Notes under the pieces: model-generated
Seen by the model: the letters and a program-made list of their open reading frames with translations, nothing else
Told to the model about the DNA's origin: nothing
Databases searched by the model: none
Position numbers and translations under genes: made by a program
DNA from: Mycolicibacterium gadium
GTDB taxonomy: Bacteria > Actinomycetota > Actinomycetes > Mycobacteriales > Mycobacteriaceae
NCBI RefSeq assembly: GCF_010728925.1
Contig: NZ_AP022608.1
Coordinates: forward strand, 5,642,001 to 5,706,000
Direction: 5' to 3'
DNA length: 64,000 bases
In this document: positions 51,621 to 60,180 of the stretch, piece by piece
Layout of the letters: every line of letters begins with the position of its first letter
How positions within the stretch are numbered: position 1 is the first letter of the stretch

Positions 51621-52437
51621 ATTGTTGTTGCGCGAAGCGTACGAGAGCCTCCTGGCCGTAGGACGCGACCAGCATTCCGTCCTCGGTGAGCACGTCGCCG
51701 CGACCGAAGCTGCGGCCGTGGGCGAGCACCGGACTGTGTTGGCGCAGCAGCAGCCAGCCGTCGGTGCGGAAGGGCCGATGGAACCACACGGTGTGCGACG
51801 TGACGGCCGAGGTGAACGTCGTACCGTTGCCCCGCTGATCCGCCCCCTCGATGGGTCGCAGCGCGGTACCGATCAAGGTCAGGTCTGTGGCGTACGCCGC
51901 CAGTGCCGGCGCCAATTCCTCGCCGACGGCTGGGGTGCGCATCCAGAACTCGAACTGCGGGGGACCTGTGGTGGTCGCGTTGAGATCGATGCACGCCCTT
52001 GTCTCCCAAGGGATCAGGTCGAGCGGGAGCGTGTACTCCGGACCGAGCACCGGCCCGACGCTGTCGACTTCCTGATGTTCGGGGCCTCCCTCGACGGCGT
52101 GCATGCTGACCGACGCCGTGGCGATGACACCACGGCTCTGGGTGGCCGTGATGGTGACCGCCGCGAACGACCGTCCCTCGTGCGCCCGGACAGCCTCGTA
52201 GCGGACCGGTTCATCGGCTCTGCCCTCGCGGGTGAAGATCGCGTGCTGGGATTTGACCGCTTTCTCCGGACAGGTCAGCGCTGCGATCCGGAGGAACTGA
52301 CCGAGCAATTGACCACCGAACACCCGGTGGTACTCCAACTGTTGGTTCCGGCCCTCGTACTCTGCGGTCACGCCGTCGCCGGTCGAGGTCTTGGTGATGT
52401 CCAGGCATCCGAGCAGATCGGTCCAGAGATCAGGCAC
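51619..52437 (-). CDS. tesB: Acyl-CoA thioesterase II (TesB-like)
   Basis: A 272-residue double-hotdog thioesterase: MPDLWTDLLGCLDITKT at the start, FGGQLLGQFLRIAA, SQHAIFTREGRADEPVRYEA, and a C-terminal SPVLAHGRSFGRGDVLTEDGMLVASYGQEAL, typical of TesB. It hydrolyses acyl-CoA to free acid and CoA, which could relieve CoA trapping during catabolism. The start is taken as GTG 52437; longer frames would cross the operator at 52468. That operator is 30 nt upstream of this start. Confidence 0.92.
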   Translation of the reverse strand: MPDLWTDLLGCLDITKTSTGDGVTAEYEGRNQQLEYHRVFGGQLLGQFLRIAALTCPEKAVKSQHAIFTREGRADEPVRYEAVRAHEGRSFAAVTITATQSRGVIATASVSMHAVEGGPEHQEVDSVGPVLGPEYTLPLDLIPWETRACIDLNATTTGPPQFEFWMRTPAVGEELAPALAAYATDLTLIGTALRPIEGADQRGNGTTFTSAVTSHTVWFHRPFRTDGWLLLRQHSPVLAHGRSFGRGDVLTEDGMLVASYGQEALVRFAQQQ

Positions 52438-52467
52438 CCGCTCAGTGTAAGTCAGATTCTCGGCGCC

Positions 52468-52482
52468 GAGAACGTAATTCTC
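52468..52482. promoter_or_regulatory. Operator GAGAACGTAATTCTC (copy 4, 11 of 12)
   Basis: One mismatch from the window consensus. It lies 30 nt upstream of the tesB start and just after the TetR stop. It overlaps a second, perfect 16-nt palindrome (TTCTCGGCGCCGAGAA, 52457-52472), so this region carries two interleaved dyads, one of which could act as a terminator hairpin for the TetR gene. Confidence 0.75.
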
Positions 52483-52495
52483 AGGCCGAATCAGC

Positions 52496-53218
52496 CTAGC
52501 TGGCGGTGAATCCGTGCGCGCAGAAGTCCCAGAGTTCGTCCGCGGTGATCGGGCGCGACGCCGCGTCCTCGGACTCTTCACCGCTCGACTGTGCGTTGAA
52601 CATCACGGTCTGCATCGTTATCGCGGCCATCCGCTTGGGATTGATACCGGCACGCAGCTGACCTGCGGCGCTGGCCTCTTCCATGAGCTCGGTCAGTAGC
52701 GCCAGCAGCGGCGCATGGGCGATTTTGACCTCGGACGGATGCGAGACGAGCAGGCGCGGGGCGAAGTCGGTGAACAGGGGCCGTTTGGCTGTGGGGTCCG
52801 GACGCGAGGACTCGAACAGCAGCTGGATCGCGACCCGTAGCCGCTCGATCGGCTCGTCCGGGCCGCTGGTGGCGGCGCGGATCTGGTCGGCGGACCGGGA
52901 CAGGGCGTCTTCGAACAACGCCAGCAGCAGCTCGTGCTTACCGTCGAACTGCAGGTAGAAGCTTCGTAGCGACTGACGTGAGCGGTCGACCACCTCTTGC
53001 ACGGTGAAATCGGTGCTGCCCTTTTCGATGATGATCGCCTGGGCGGCGTCGAGGAAGCGCTGAACGCGCTGAGCGGCCCGAAGCTTTGCGGTTTTGATCG
53101 ATCGCTCGACCGCGCGCTGCTTCCAGGCGGGTTCTTCGCTGGGTATGGTCACCGGCGGCTCGGATGCTGCCCGAGTGGGGAGAACATGGACTGACTGTAC
53201 CGGAGAACGTCTTGCCAT
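52496..53218 (-). CDS. TetR-family regulator, candidate master regulator of the GAGAAT-N3-ATTCTC regulon
   Basis: A 240-residue TetR regulator with a roughly 45-residue N-terminal extension before the HTH (AAQRVQRFLDAAQAIIIEKGSTDFTVQEVVDRSRQSLRSFYLQF). The ligand domain follows. Start ATG 53218 (MARRSPVQ) is preferred; the longer frame would pass through the operator at 53275-53289. A perfect 17-bp version of the palindrome lies 56 nt upstream, shared with the divergent acyl-CoA dehydrogenase operon, and another copy follows its stop. No other regulator in the window sits beside a perfect copy, apart from the IclR gene that has its own candidate site. Confidence 0.9.
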   Translation of the reverse strand: MARRSPVQSVHVLPTRAASEPPVTIPSEEPAWKQRAVERSIKTAKLRAAQRVQRFLDAAQAIIIEKGSTDFTVQEVVDRSRQSLRSFYLQFDGKHELLLALFEDALSRSADQIRAATSGPDEPIERLRVAIQLLFESSRPDPTAKRPLFTDFAPRLLVSHPSEVKIAHAPLLALLTELMEEASAAGQLRAGINPKRMAAITMQTVMFNAQSSGEESEDAASRPITADELWDFCAHGFTAS

Positions 53219-53274
53219 TGCGGTCCTCGACCCCCTCGCGGCCAACGTGTCAGAGATTGTAACTTTCTCACGTG

Positions 53275-53289
53275 GAGAATAGTATTCTC
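53275..53289. promoter_or_regulatory. Operator palindrome GAGAATAGTATTCTC (copy 5, perfect)
   Basis: A perfect copy; the dyad extends by one base on each side (GGAGAAT...ATTCTCC). It lies in the 122-nt divergent gap between the TetR gene (start 53218) and the acyl-CoA dehydrogenase gene (start 53341), the expected place for an autoregulatory operator. Confidence 0.85.
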
Positions 53290-53340
53290 CTTTTACTGGT
53301 AACAGTAGTCTTACCAAAATTTTGATCCGCCGGGAGCACT

Positions 53341-54516
53341 GTGCAGCTGACCTTCGACGCTGACGTCGAGGCGTTCCGTGCGGAGTTCGTCTCGTTCCTC
53401 GATGAGCACCTGCCGCACGACGCCGAGGCGCTGGAACGGTCCGGTTCCAGCAGCCACGTGCCCGACTGGGCCAGACGCTGGCAACGGCTCTTGTTCGACA
53501 ACGGCTGGCTGTGCCCCGGCTATCCGCCCGAGTTCGGCGGCCGCAACGCCACGATCCTGCAGCAGTACGTCCACCAAGAGGAATTGGCCCGACGACGGAC
53601 CTACCTCACGTTCAACCCGCAGGGCGTCGGCATCATCTCCGCGTCGCTGATCTCGTTCGGCTCCCCCGAGCAGCAGCGGCGCTGGGCGGTGCCGATCCTG
53701 CGGGCCGAGATGACCGCGTCGCTGGGGATGAGCGAGCCCGGCGCGGGCTCCGATCTCGCATCGTTGCGTACCCGCGCGGTCCTCGACGGTGATGAGTTCG
53801 TCGTCACCGGACAGAAGGTGTGGACGTCGGGCGCGCACGACGCGGACGTGCTGTTGACTTTCGTTCGCACCGATCCCAACGCGGCCAAACACAAGGGCAT
53901 CAGCGTACTGATGATCCCGACCGATCTGCCCGGGGTGGTACGTCGCCCGTTCGCCTCGATGTGCGATGCGGAGGACCTCGATTTCAACGAAGTGTTCTTC
54001 AACGACGTGCGGGTGCCCGCGGAGAACCTCGTCGGCCCGTTGAACGAGGGGTGGCGCGTCGCCAACGGCTCTCTCGGCCACGAGCGAAACATGTTGTGGC
54101 TCAGCTACGCCGACCGGCTCGAGGAGATGGTCGAGGACTGGCTACCGTCGACGGCGCTGGACCGCGACCGGTACGCCACGCTGGTCATGGACAACCAAGC
54201 ACTACGACTGCTCGGGTCCGTCGCACTGGCCAAGGCCGCGCGCGGCGACGAGGATCCGTCGGCGATGTCGGTGCTCAAGCTCCTCGGCTCGGAGGCGTCG
54301 CAGATGGCGGCGGAGTACGCGTTATCGGCGACGGGTCCCGACGCGCTGGCCTCACCCGGGTTCTCGGGCCCGTACAGCGCACAGCATCTCGATCTGTATC
54401 GCTCGGCGTGGTTCGAGCGCTATGCCCGCACCTACGGGGGCACCATCGCGGGCGGTACTTCTGAGATTCAACGCAACATCATCGCCCAGCGGGTGTTGGG
54501 CCTACCTCGCAATTAG
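53341..54516 (+). CDS. Acyl-CoA dehydrogenase
   Basis: A 391-residue acyl-CoA dehydrogenase of full length: LGMSEPGAGSDLASLRTRA, GQKVWTSGAHDAD, and the C-terminal GGTIAGGTSEIQRNIIAQRVLGLP. Unlike the two paired sets in the window it stands alone, so it is probably a homotetramer. Start GTG 53341, 51 nt after the operator. It is followed 7 nt later by a crotonase gene in the same unit. Confidence 0.94.
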   Translation: MQLTFDADVEAFRAEFVSFLDEHLPHDAEALERSGSSSHVPDWARRWQRLLFDNGWLCPGYPPEFGGRNATILQQYVHQEELARRRTYLTFNPQGVGIISASLISFGSPEQQRRWAVPILRAEMTASLGMSEPGAGSDLASLRTRAVLDGDEFVVTGQKVWTSGAHDADVLLTFVRTDPNAAKHKGISVLMIPTDLPGVVRRPFASMCDAEDLDFNEVFFNDVRVPAENLVGPLNEGWRVANGSLGHERNMLWLSYADRLEEMVEDWLPSTALDRDRYATLVMDNQALRLLGSVALAKAARGDEDPSAMSVLKLLGSEASQMAAEYALSATGPDALASPGFSGPYSAQHLDLYRSAWFERYARTYGGTIAGGTSEIQRNIIAQRVLGLPRN

Positions 54517-54523
54517 GAATCAC

Positions 54524-55306
54524 GTGTACATCGACTACGAGGTCGCCGACAAGATCGGGACCATCACCCTCAACCGGCCCGAGGCCGCCAACGCCCAGAA
54601 CCCGGAGTTCCTCGACGAGCTCGACGCGGCATGGACCCGCGCCGCCGAGGACCCCGACGTATCGGTGATCATCCTGCGCGCCAACGGGAAACACTTCTCG
54701 GCCGGCCACGATCTGCGCGGCGGCGGGCCGGTACCCGACAAGATCACGCTGGAATTCATCATTCAGCATGAGCACCGGCGCTACCTCGAGTACACGCTGA
54801 AGTGGCGCAATACGCCCAAGCCGTCGATCGCCGCAGTGCAGGGCAGATGTATCTCCGGTGGCCTGCTGCTGTGCTGGCCCTGCGACCTCATCCTGGCCTC
54901 AGACGACGCGTTGTTCTCCGATCCCGTGGTGCTGATGGGTATCGGGGGAGTCGAATACCACGGCCACACCTGGGAACTGGGACCACGCAAGGCCAAGGAG
55001 ATCCTGTTCACCGGCCGGGCGATGACCGCTGACGAAGTGGCCGCCACCGGAATGGTGAACAAGGTGGTGCCGCGCGATCAGCTCGACGCCGAGACCAGAG
55101 CGCTGGCCGAACAGATCGCCAAGATGCCGACTTTCGCTCTGCGGCAGGCCAAACGCGCCGTCAACCAGACACTGGACGTGCAGGGCTTCTACGCGGCCAT
55201 CCAGTCGGTGTTCGACATCCACCAGACCGGCCACGGCAACGCGCTCAGCGTCGGCGGCTGGCCAGTGCTCGTCAACCTCGACGAGATGAAAGCCAACATC
55301 CAGTAG
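54524..55306 (+). CDS. Enoyl-CoA hydratase/isomerase (crotonase family)
   Basis: A 260-residue crotonase: KHFSAGHDLRGG (about 50-61) and QGRCISGGLLLCWPCDLILAS form the oxyanion hole; the catalytic region reads FSDPVVLMGIGGVEYHGHTWELG. Start GTG 54524 (MYIDYEVADKIGTITLNRP). It follows the acyl-CoA dehydrogenase and should act on its product. It converges with the sulfotransferase gene, 13 nt away, with no obvious terminator hairpin between. Confidence 0.93.
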   Translation: MYIDYEVADKIGTITLNRPEAANAQNPEFLDELDAAWTRAAEDPDVSVIILRANGKHFSAGHDLRGGGPVPDKITLEFIIQHEHRRYLEYTLKWRNTPKPSIAAVQGRCISGGLLLCWPCDLILASDDALFSDPVVLMGIGGVEYHGHTWELGPRKAKEILFTGRAMTADEVAATGMVNKVVPRDQLDAETRALAEQIAKMPTFALRQAKRAVNQTLDVQGFYAAIQSVFDIHQTGHGNALSVGGWPVLVNLDEMKANIQ

Positions 55307-55319
55307 CGCCTTCCCGCTG

Positions 55320-56498
55320 TCAGTCGCGGCTGGTTTCCGGGGGAACGTCGTATCGCTCGATGTAGTCGGCAAACCGGTCCATGATCTCGCCGGCCTGCAG
55401 CCCATAGTCCTCGAGCCGGTACCCGTGGGTGCCGAAGCGACCCTTGGGATTCGCCGCCACGGATGCGGTGATGGCCGCGCGACCCTGCGCGTCGAGTTCG
55501 TATCCGCACGCGGTGTAGATCTTCTCGACGGTGCCGATCGGATCGCCGACGAGGTCGGCGTACTGGACGTCGACGATTTCCCGCTCGGGATGCGCACGAC
55601 GGAATGCTTCGCTGCGGTCGATCGACTCGGCCAGCAGGTCGGTCCAGTGCTCGGCGATGTACGCGGTGTGGTCAGCGTCGCTGAACGTTCCGGTGAGCGT
55701 CGATATCAGGCTGCATGCCGATGCGCACAATACCGTCGGATCACGATGCAGAAGAACGAGTTTCGCATCCGGATACTCCGCCGCCAGGGCCGGGAGCGCG
55801 ATCGCGTGGTTGGGGCTCTTCAAGGTCCACCGGCCGCGGTGGCCGCCGCTCTGCAGCACCTGTAGCACCCGCCGGTGGTAGGCGTACGCCGATGTATAGT
55901 CCGCGCCGAGCAACCACCGACTGTAGTCGGGCACGTTGGCCATCGCCTCCCAGGTCAGGCTCTTGAAATCCTGGCCAAGGAGCGTGATGCACTCGGTTGG
56001 TCCCTCGGCGTCCTCGTGATGGACGATCTTCATCTGCGGATTCAGCGACTCGAGCATCTCGATGGCCTCGTTGGCGGCATCGACCCGGGGACCGGACCGG
56101 TAGTTCTCCGGCGACGGTGGTGGCACGCTGTCGGCAGCCTCCCATCGCAACAGCGCGCGGTTCGCGGGATCCTGATCGAGCAGTTGGCTCAGGAACGTCG
56201 TGCCCGCCCGGAACAAGCCGATCACCACTAGTGGCGCACTGACGGGTTCTTCGCGGATCGCGGGGTTCCGCTTGAGCCAATCGTGAATGCGCAACCGATT
56301 GACCAAACCACCGACGATGTTCTGTTCCAATGCAAATCGACCTATGTCGTTGAGCTTGGCTTGCTCGGCGACCGACGCGCAGAGCACCGTCAGCCCCTCG
56401 ACGAAGTCGGCGGGCCCGAAGTCGTCGGACCCGGCGGCTTCGACGGCGGCCGACATCACGGCATCCGGGTTCAGCCCCGGCGCTTGCGTGCTAGTCAC
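55320..56498 (-). CDS. Sulfotransferase family protein
   Basis: A 392-residue sulfotransferase. The 5'-phosphosulfate loop is LFRAGTTFLSQLLDQDP (about 101-117) and the 3'-phosphate region VLLHRDPTVLCASA. It would transfer sulfate from PAPS to an alcohol or phenol. Start GTG 56498 overlaps the MDR gene's 3' end by 8 nt, so it is in one unit with it. In a catabolic region it may conjugate or detoxify a sterol-like or phenolic compound (inference). Confidence 0.9.
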   Translation of the reverse strand: MTSTQAPGLNPDAVMSAAVEAAGSDDFGPADFVEGLTVLCASVAEQAKLNDIGRFALEQNIVGGLVNRLRIHDWLKRNPAIREEPVSAPLVVIGLFRAGTTFLSQLLDQDPANRALLRWEAADSVPPPSPENYRSGPRVDAANEAIEMLESLNPQMKIVHHEDAEGPTECITLLGQDFKSLTWEAMANVPDYSRWLLGADYTSAYAYHRRVLQVLQSGGHRGRWTLKSPNHAIALPALAAEYPDAKLVLLHRDPTVLCASACSLISTLTGTFSDADHTAYIAEHWTDLLAESIDRSEAFRRAHPEREIVDVQYADLVGDPIGTVEKIYTACGYELDAQGRAAITASVAANPKGRFGTHGYRLEDYGLQAGEIMDRFADYIERYDVPPETSRD

Positions 56499-57522
56499 CC
56501 GCGACCCTGACGACCGTGCGACCGGTCGTGCGCCGGTGCTCATGGTCGTCAAGCGCCGCCGCGACCTGGTCCATGGTGATCGTGCGCCCGACCACCGGCC
56601 GAACCGACCGGGCCGAGACGAGTTCGAGGAGCGCTGCGTGCACCTCGCGGCCCACCTCGGCTCCGAACATGTTGAGGCCGAAGCGACGGAATTCGACCGG
56701 CAGCTCGCCGTAGCCGAGGATGACGCCCAGGATCGAAAAGTTCCCCATCGACACTTTGCGCAACGGACGGCCGGTGAGTCCCGCCTGCGGATCATCATTG
56801 AAACCGACTGGCAGGTAACGGCCTTCGAGGGCCATGCATGTCCAGACCGTCTCGGTGAGCTCGCCACCGACCAGGTCGACCGCGACGTCGACGCCTCGTT
56901 GGTCGGTGTGCGCGTTCACCTCGTCGAAGAGTTCGGCGGCGGTGCGGTCGATGAAGGAGGCGCCGAGTTGCTCGCATAGCCGCCCCTTGTCGGGACCGCC
57001 CGCGACGGCGATGACGTTGGCACCCGCGGCGACGCCGAGCTGGATGACTGCCGTGCCGACAGCGCTCGCTCCGCCGACGACGAGCAGCGTCTCGCCCGCC
57101 GTCAGCTTCGCGCGCCGGTGCAGCGCCAGGTGGCCGACGTGGAAGGGCAACAAGAAGGCCGCCGCGGAGACATCGTCGAGTTCCGTTGGCGCCTCGAATG
57201 TTCCGGTCGCCGGTGCCAGAGCGAACTCGGCCATACCTCCCAATGATTGGTTGGTCATGGCCACGACCCGGCGGCCGACCCATTCTGTCGCGCCCTCGCC
57301 AGCCGCGTCGACCACGCCGCACACGTCCATGCCGAGGGTGAACGGGATCTGGCCCATGACGCTGGCCACGGTGCCGCGGCACCGGGCGATGTCGCCGAAG
57401 TTCACCGAGGCCGCCGACACCGCGATGCGGACCTCGCCAGGGCCGGGCTCGGGTGTCGGAACGTCGGCGACTTCAAGCGCTTCTGTGGGATCGCCGTGCT
57501 TGACGACGCGCACTGCCTTCAC
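56491..57522 (-). CDS. NADPH:quinone oxidoreductase-like MDR protein (zinc-independent)
   Basis: A 343-residue medium-chain reductase: N-terminal GroES-like domain (MKAVRVVKHGDPTEALEV) and Rossmann motif LLVVGGASAVGTAVIQLGVAAGA. No zinc-ligand cysteine cluster is seen, as in quinone/enoyl reductases. Likely reduces a quinone, enone or enoyl thioester with NADPH. Start GTG 57522. A perfect 7-4-7 palindrome lies 14 nt upstream, right after the TetR stop. Confidence 0.92.
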   Translation of the reverse strand: MKAVRVVKHGDPTEALEVADVPTPEPGPGEVRIAVSAASVNFGDIARCRGTVASVMGQIPFTLGMDVCGVVDAAGEGATEWVGRRVVAMTNQSLGGMAEFALAPATGTFEAPTELDDVSAAAFLLPFHVGHLALHRRAKLTAGETLLVVGGASAVGTAVIQLGVAAGANVIAVAGGPDKGRLCEQLGASFIDRTAAELFDEVNAHTDQRGVDVAVDLVGGELTETVWTCMALEGRYLPVGFNDDPQAGLTGRPLRKVSMGNFSILGVILGYGELPVEFRRFGLNMFGAEVGREVHAALLELVSARSVRPVVGRTITMDQVAAALDDHEHRRTTGRTVVRVAGD

Positions 57523-57535
57523 GGCAAGTACGGTA

Positions 57536-57553
57536 ATAAGCAGGTGTGCTTAT
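57536..57553. promoter_or_regulatory. Palindrome ATAAGCA-GGTG-TGCTTAT, candidate TetR operator
   Basis: A perfect 7-4-7 inverted repeat lies between the TetR gene (stop at 57555) and the MDR gene (start 57522). It is AT-rich in a GC-rich context and about 14 nt from the start, a typical repressor position. The TetR gene just upstream is the probable regulator. Confidence 0.75.
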
Positions 57554-57554
57554 G

Positions 57555-58190
57555 TCAACGAGCCGTGGGGGCGGCCAGCGCGGCGGCGGCCATCGCCACC
57601 AGGTTTGCGACGAACGGTTCGTGCTCGAGCTGTGGTCGGCCATGCCGTGCACGTCGCTCGAGCAGGCGTGCGCGGTCCGCTATGGCCCGGAGGATGAACA
57701 TCACCATCAGCGAAAATCGTTCGGTGCGAAGCTCATCGGTGAGATGTCCGGTGCGCTCGGTCAACAGCGCGAACACGTCGTCACCGCCGGTGCTGGCCAG
57801 CACGGCCTGCAATTCTTCGCTGTATTGCGCCCGGTCCTCACCGGTGAGCTCGGCGATGATCAGCAGGCAGCAACGTCCGCGCCAGCCGCTGTCCGCGAGT
57901 TCGGCGGCGGGCCGGACGAGCGCTTCGATGACGGATTCGAGCCCCGCCTGGCGCGTGGCTACCTCGAGCAGTTCACCTTCGCGGCGGGCGAGGAACTCCG
58001 CATGCCGCTCGATGACGGCGCACAGCACACCGTCGCGTGAACCGAAGTGGTAGCGCAGTGCCGCGCGGTTGCGCTGTCCGGCCTGCCGGGTGATGTCGAT
58101 GAGGGACGCGTTGAAGACCCCGTCGTGAGCGAAGGCGCGGGCTGCGGCGTCCAGCAGTCCCGCCCTGGTCTTCGACGCGTCGGGTGGCAC
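57555..58190 (-). CDS. TetR-family transcriptional regulator
   Basis: A 211-residue TetR regulator: RAGLLDAAARAFAHDGVFNASLIDITRQAGQRNRAALRYHF is the HTH domain. Start GTG 58190. It lies directly upstream of the MDR/sulfotransferase pair, in the same orientation, and the palindrome at 57536-57553 separates them. It is 38 nt downstream of the acyl-CoA dehydrogenase gene, so read-through from that operon is possible. Confidence 0.92.
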   Translation of the reverse strand: MPPDASKTRAGLLDAAARAFAHDGVFNASLIDITRQAGQRNRAALRYHFGSRDGVLCAVIERHAEFLARREGELLEVATRQAGLESVIEALVRPAAELADSGWRGRCCLLIIAELTGEDRAQYSEELQAVLASTGGDDVFALLTERTGHLTDELRTERFSLMVMFILRAIADRARLLERRARHGRPQLEHEPFVANLVAMAAAALAAPTAR

Positions 58191-58228
58191 CCGTGAAGTC
58201 TAGGGTCCGACCCCCGGCAACGGTGCGA

Positions 58229-59044
58229 TTAGAGGTGGGCGAGGCGGGGGACCGAGCCGCGGGCACGCAGTCCCGCTCCGGCCCTGCGCGTGAGTTCTTT
58301 TGAGCTGCCGAGCAACCCGTCGAGAACCAAGGCGCGCTCGATGTGATGGTGCAGCTCGTGTTCGGCGGTGAATCCGATACCTGCCAGCACCTGCTGGCAG
58401 TGTTTGGCCGCGGTGAGCGCTGCCTTTCCCGCGGCCGCCTTGGCCAGCAGCGCGGTCAGGTCGGGGTTGTCGTCACCGGGTAGGGTCAGCGCCGCCTCGG
58501 CTCCTTCGATCGCCACGAGTGTTTCGGCGAGCCGGTGCCGGATCGCCTGGAACGACGCGATCGGCCGACCGAACTGGACACGGTCCAGCGCATGTTGGCG
58601 CGCGAGCGCCAGCATCGCCCTGGCGCAACCCGCCAGCCACCAGCCGACCGCGCGTCGCGCATCGGGCAGTCGAGGATGCCCGCCCTCTTCGACCCGCCGC
58701 AGTGGCAACCCGCCCAGGGCCGAGCTCGCGTCGGCGCAGGTGTAGTCCCACACCACCCAGCCGCCGCCCGCGTAAGGGAGCGCCGGATTCGAGCCCTCGT
58801 CGGGGCTGGAGGCGAGCAATACGACATCGTTGAGAACCGAAGCGTGCGAGCCGGTTTCGCCCAGTAGGCGGAACACGAGCGGAATTGCCACCTCGGACAT
58901 GTCGGACAGCATCTCGGACCAGCCGAGCTCAGCCAGTGCCGCATCCAGTTCGGTGCCGGAGGTGGACAGCATCGTCTTGCGCAGGCCGTCTTCGAGCAGT
59001 TCGAGTGATTGGGCGTCCCATTCCGATTGTCCGGCCACGGTCAC
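58229..59044 (-). CDS. Acyl-CoA dehydrogenase, short subunit of a heteromeric pair
   Basis: A 271-residue, divergent acyl-CoA dehydrogenase. C-terminal landmarks remain: RQHALDRVQFGRPIASFQAIRHRLAETLVAIEGAEAAL and QVLAGIGFTAEHELHHHIERALVLDGLLG. It matches in size and type the short subunit at 8291 and would pair with the long subunit encoded just upstream. Start GTG 59044 overlaps the stop of that gene (GTGA); an alternative GTG lies six bases downstream. Confidence 0.9.
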   Translation of the reverse strand: MTVAGQSEWDAQSLELLEDGLRKTMLSTSGTELDAALAELGWSEMLSDMSEVAIPLVFRLLGETGSHASVLNDVVLLASSPDEGSNPALPYAGGGWVVWDYTCADASSALGGLPLRRVEEGGHPRLPDARRAVGWWLAGCARAMLALARQHALDRVQFGRPIASFQAIRHRLAETLVAIEGAEAALTLPGDDNPDLTALLAKAAAGKAALTAAKHCQQVLAGIGFTAEHELHHHIERALVLDGLLGSSKELTRRAGAGLRARGSVPRLAHL

Positions 59045-60180
59045 TCCTTCCCGAGATCGAGCAGTCGGCGGGCGATGATGTTGCGCTGAACCTCGGCGGT
59101 GCCGCCGTAAATTGTGGCGGCCCGCGAATACAAGTACTCGGTGCGCCACTCGGTGTCGTCCAGCTCGATGACGCTCGGAAGCAGGTCGCGCGTGGAATCG
59201 TAGAGCTGCTGTTCGGCACCGGCCAGCAAGACCTTGTCGATCGACGTGTCCGGGCCGAGCTTGTTGCCGTCGGCCAACCGGAGCTGAGTGGCCCGCGAGC
59301 GGCAGCGCAACATGTGCAGAGCCAGATATGTCTCGCCCAGCTCCGAGTCCACCGAATGGCCGAGGTTCTTCACCTCGCCGACCAGTGCGTCGAACCGCGA
59401 GTACAGGTAGGCGATGCGCTGCCAGAAGCATGTCGACCGCTCGTAGGGAAGTAGGTCCATCGCGAGTTGCCAACCGTCGCCAGGGTTTCCGAGCATGCGG
59501 TCGGCAGGCACCACCACGTCGTCGAAGTACACCTCGCAGAATTCGTCGACGCCGTGCATCGTGCGCAGGGGGCGGACGTCCACGCCGGGGCTGTCCATGT
59601 CGACGAAGAAGGCGGTGATGCCCGAATGTCCAGGTCCTGTTCGGGTGAGAAGCACGCAACGCTTGGCGTACTGCGCGAAGCTCGTCCACACCTTCTGGCC
59701 GTTGATCACCCAGTCCCCGGTCGAGTTGCGCTGCTCGGCGCGCGTGGCAAGGGATGCGAGATCACTGCCCGAGCCGGGCTCGGAGAAGCCCTGGCACCAC
59801 GTCTCCTGGCCGGACAGTAGCCGAGGGACCATCTCGGCGGCGAGTTCGGGGCGCGCGTAGTCGATCATCGTCGGGGTCAGCACTTCGAGCATCGAGTACG
59901 GTCCCGGATCATCGAGGCGACGGCCGACCACCTCTTCGCCGACGATGGCGCGCAGGATCATCGGGCCACCGAGGCCGCCCGCGGATTCCGGCCAGCCCCA
60001 GCGCATCCAGCCGGCGTCGTAGAGCTCCTTCAGCACGCGGGCGTGCTGCGCCTGGTGGGCGTCGAGCGAGTGGTCACCCGGCGGCGGGGTCAGATCGTGG
60101 CTGTCGAGCCATGCGACCAGTTGTGACCGGAACTCGGCGACTGTCTCGAACTCGGTGCCAGCCGTCAGTTCGCTGGTCAT
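59041..60180 (-). CDS. Acyl-CoA dehydrogenase, long subunit
   Basis: A 379-residue acyl-CoA dehydrogenase: CQGFSEPGSGSDLASLATRA, GQKVWTSFAQYAKRC, and the C-terminal YGGTAEVQRNIIARRLLDLGKE. ATG 60180 overlaps the SnoaL stop by 4 nt, and the short subunit follows with a 4-nt overlap. This long-short gene order is the reverse of the pair at 8.3-10.2 kb. Together they probably form an alpha2beta2 enzyme. Confidence 0.94.
   Translation of the reverse strand: MTSELTAGTEFETVAEFRSQLVAWLDSHDLTPPPGDHSLDAHQAQHARVLKELYDAGWMRWGWPESAGGLGGPMILRAIVGEEVVGRRLDDPGPYSMLEVLTPTMIDYARPELAAEMVPRLLSGQETWCQGFSEPGSGSDLASLATRAEQRNSTGDWVINGQKVWTSFAQYAKRCVLLTRTGPGHSGITAFFVDMDSPGVDVRPLRTMHGVDEFCEVYFDDVVVPADRMLGNPGDGWQLAMDLLPYERSTCFWQRIAYLYSRFDALVGEVKNLGHSVDSELGETYLALHMLRCRSRATQLRLADGNKLGPDTSIDKVLLAGAEQQLYDSTRDLLPSVIELDDTEWRTEYLYSRAATIYGGTAEVQRNIIARRLLDLGKE

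Noticed and set aside
55320..56867. Sulfotransferase frame extended to 515 residues
   Set aside because: The extra N-terminal part lies antisense-shadow-like inside the MDR gene on the same strand in another frame; GTG 56498 gives the normal family length and an 8-nt overlap.
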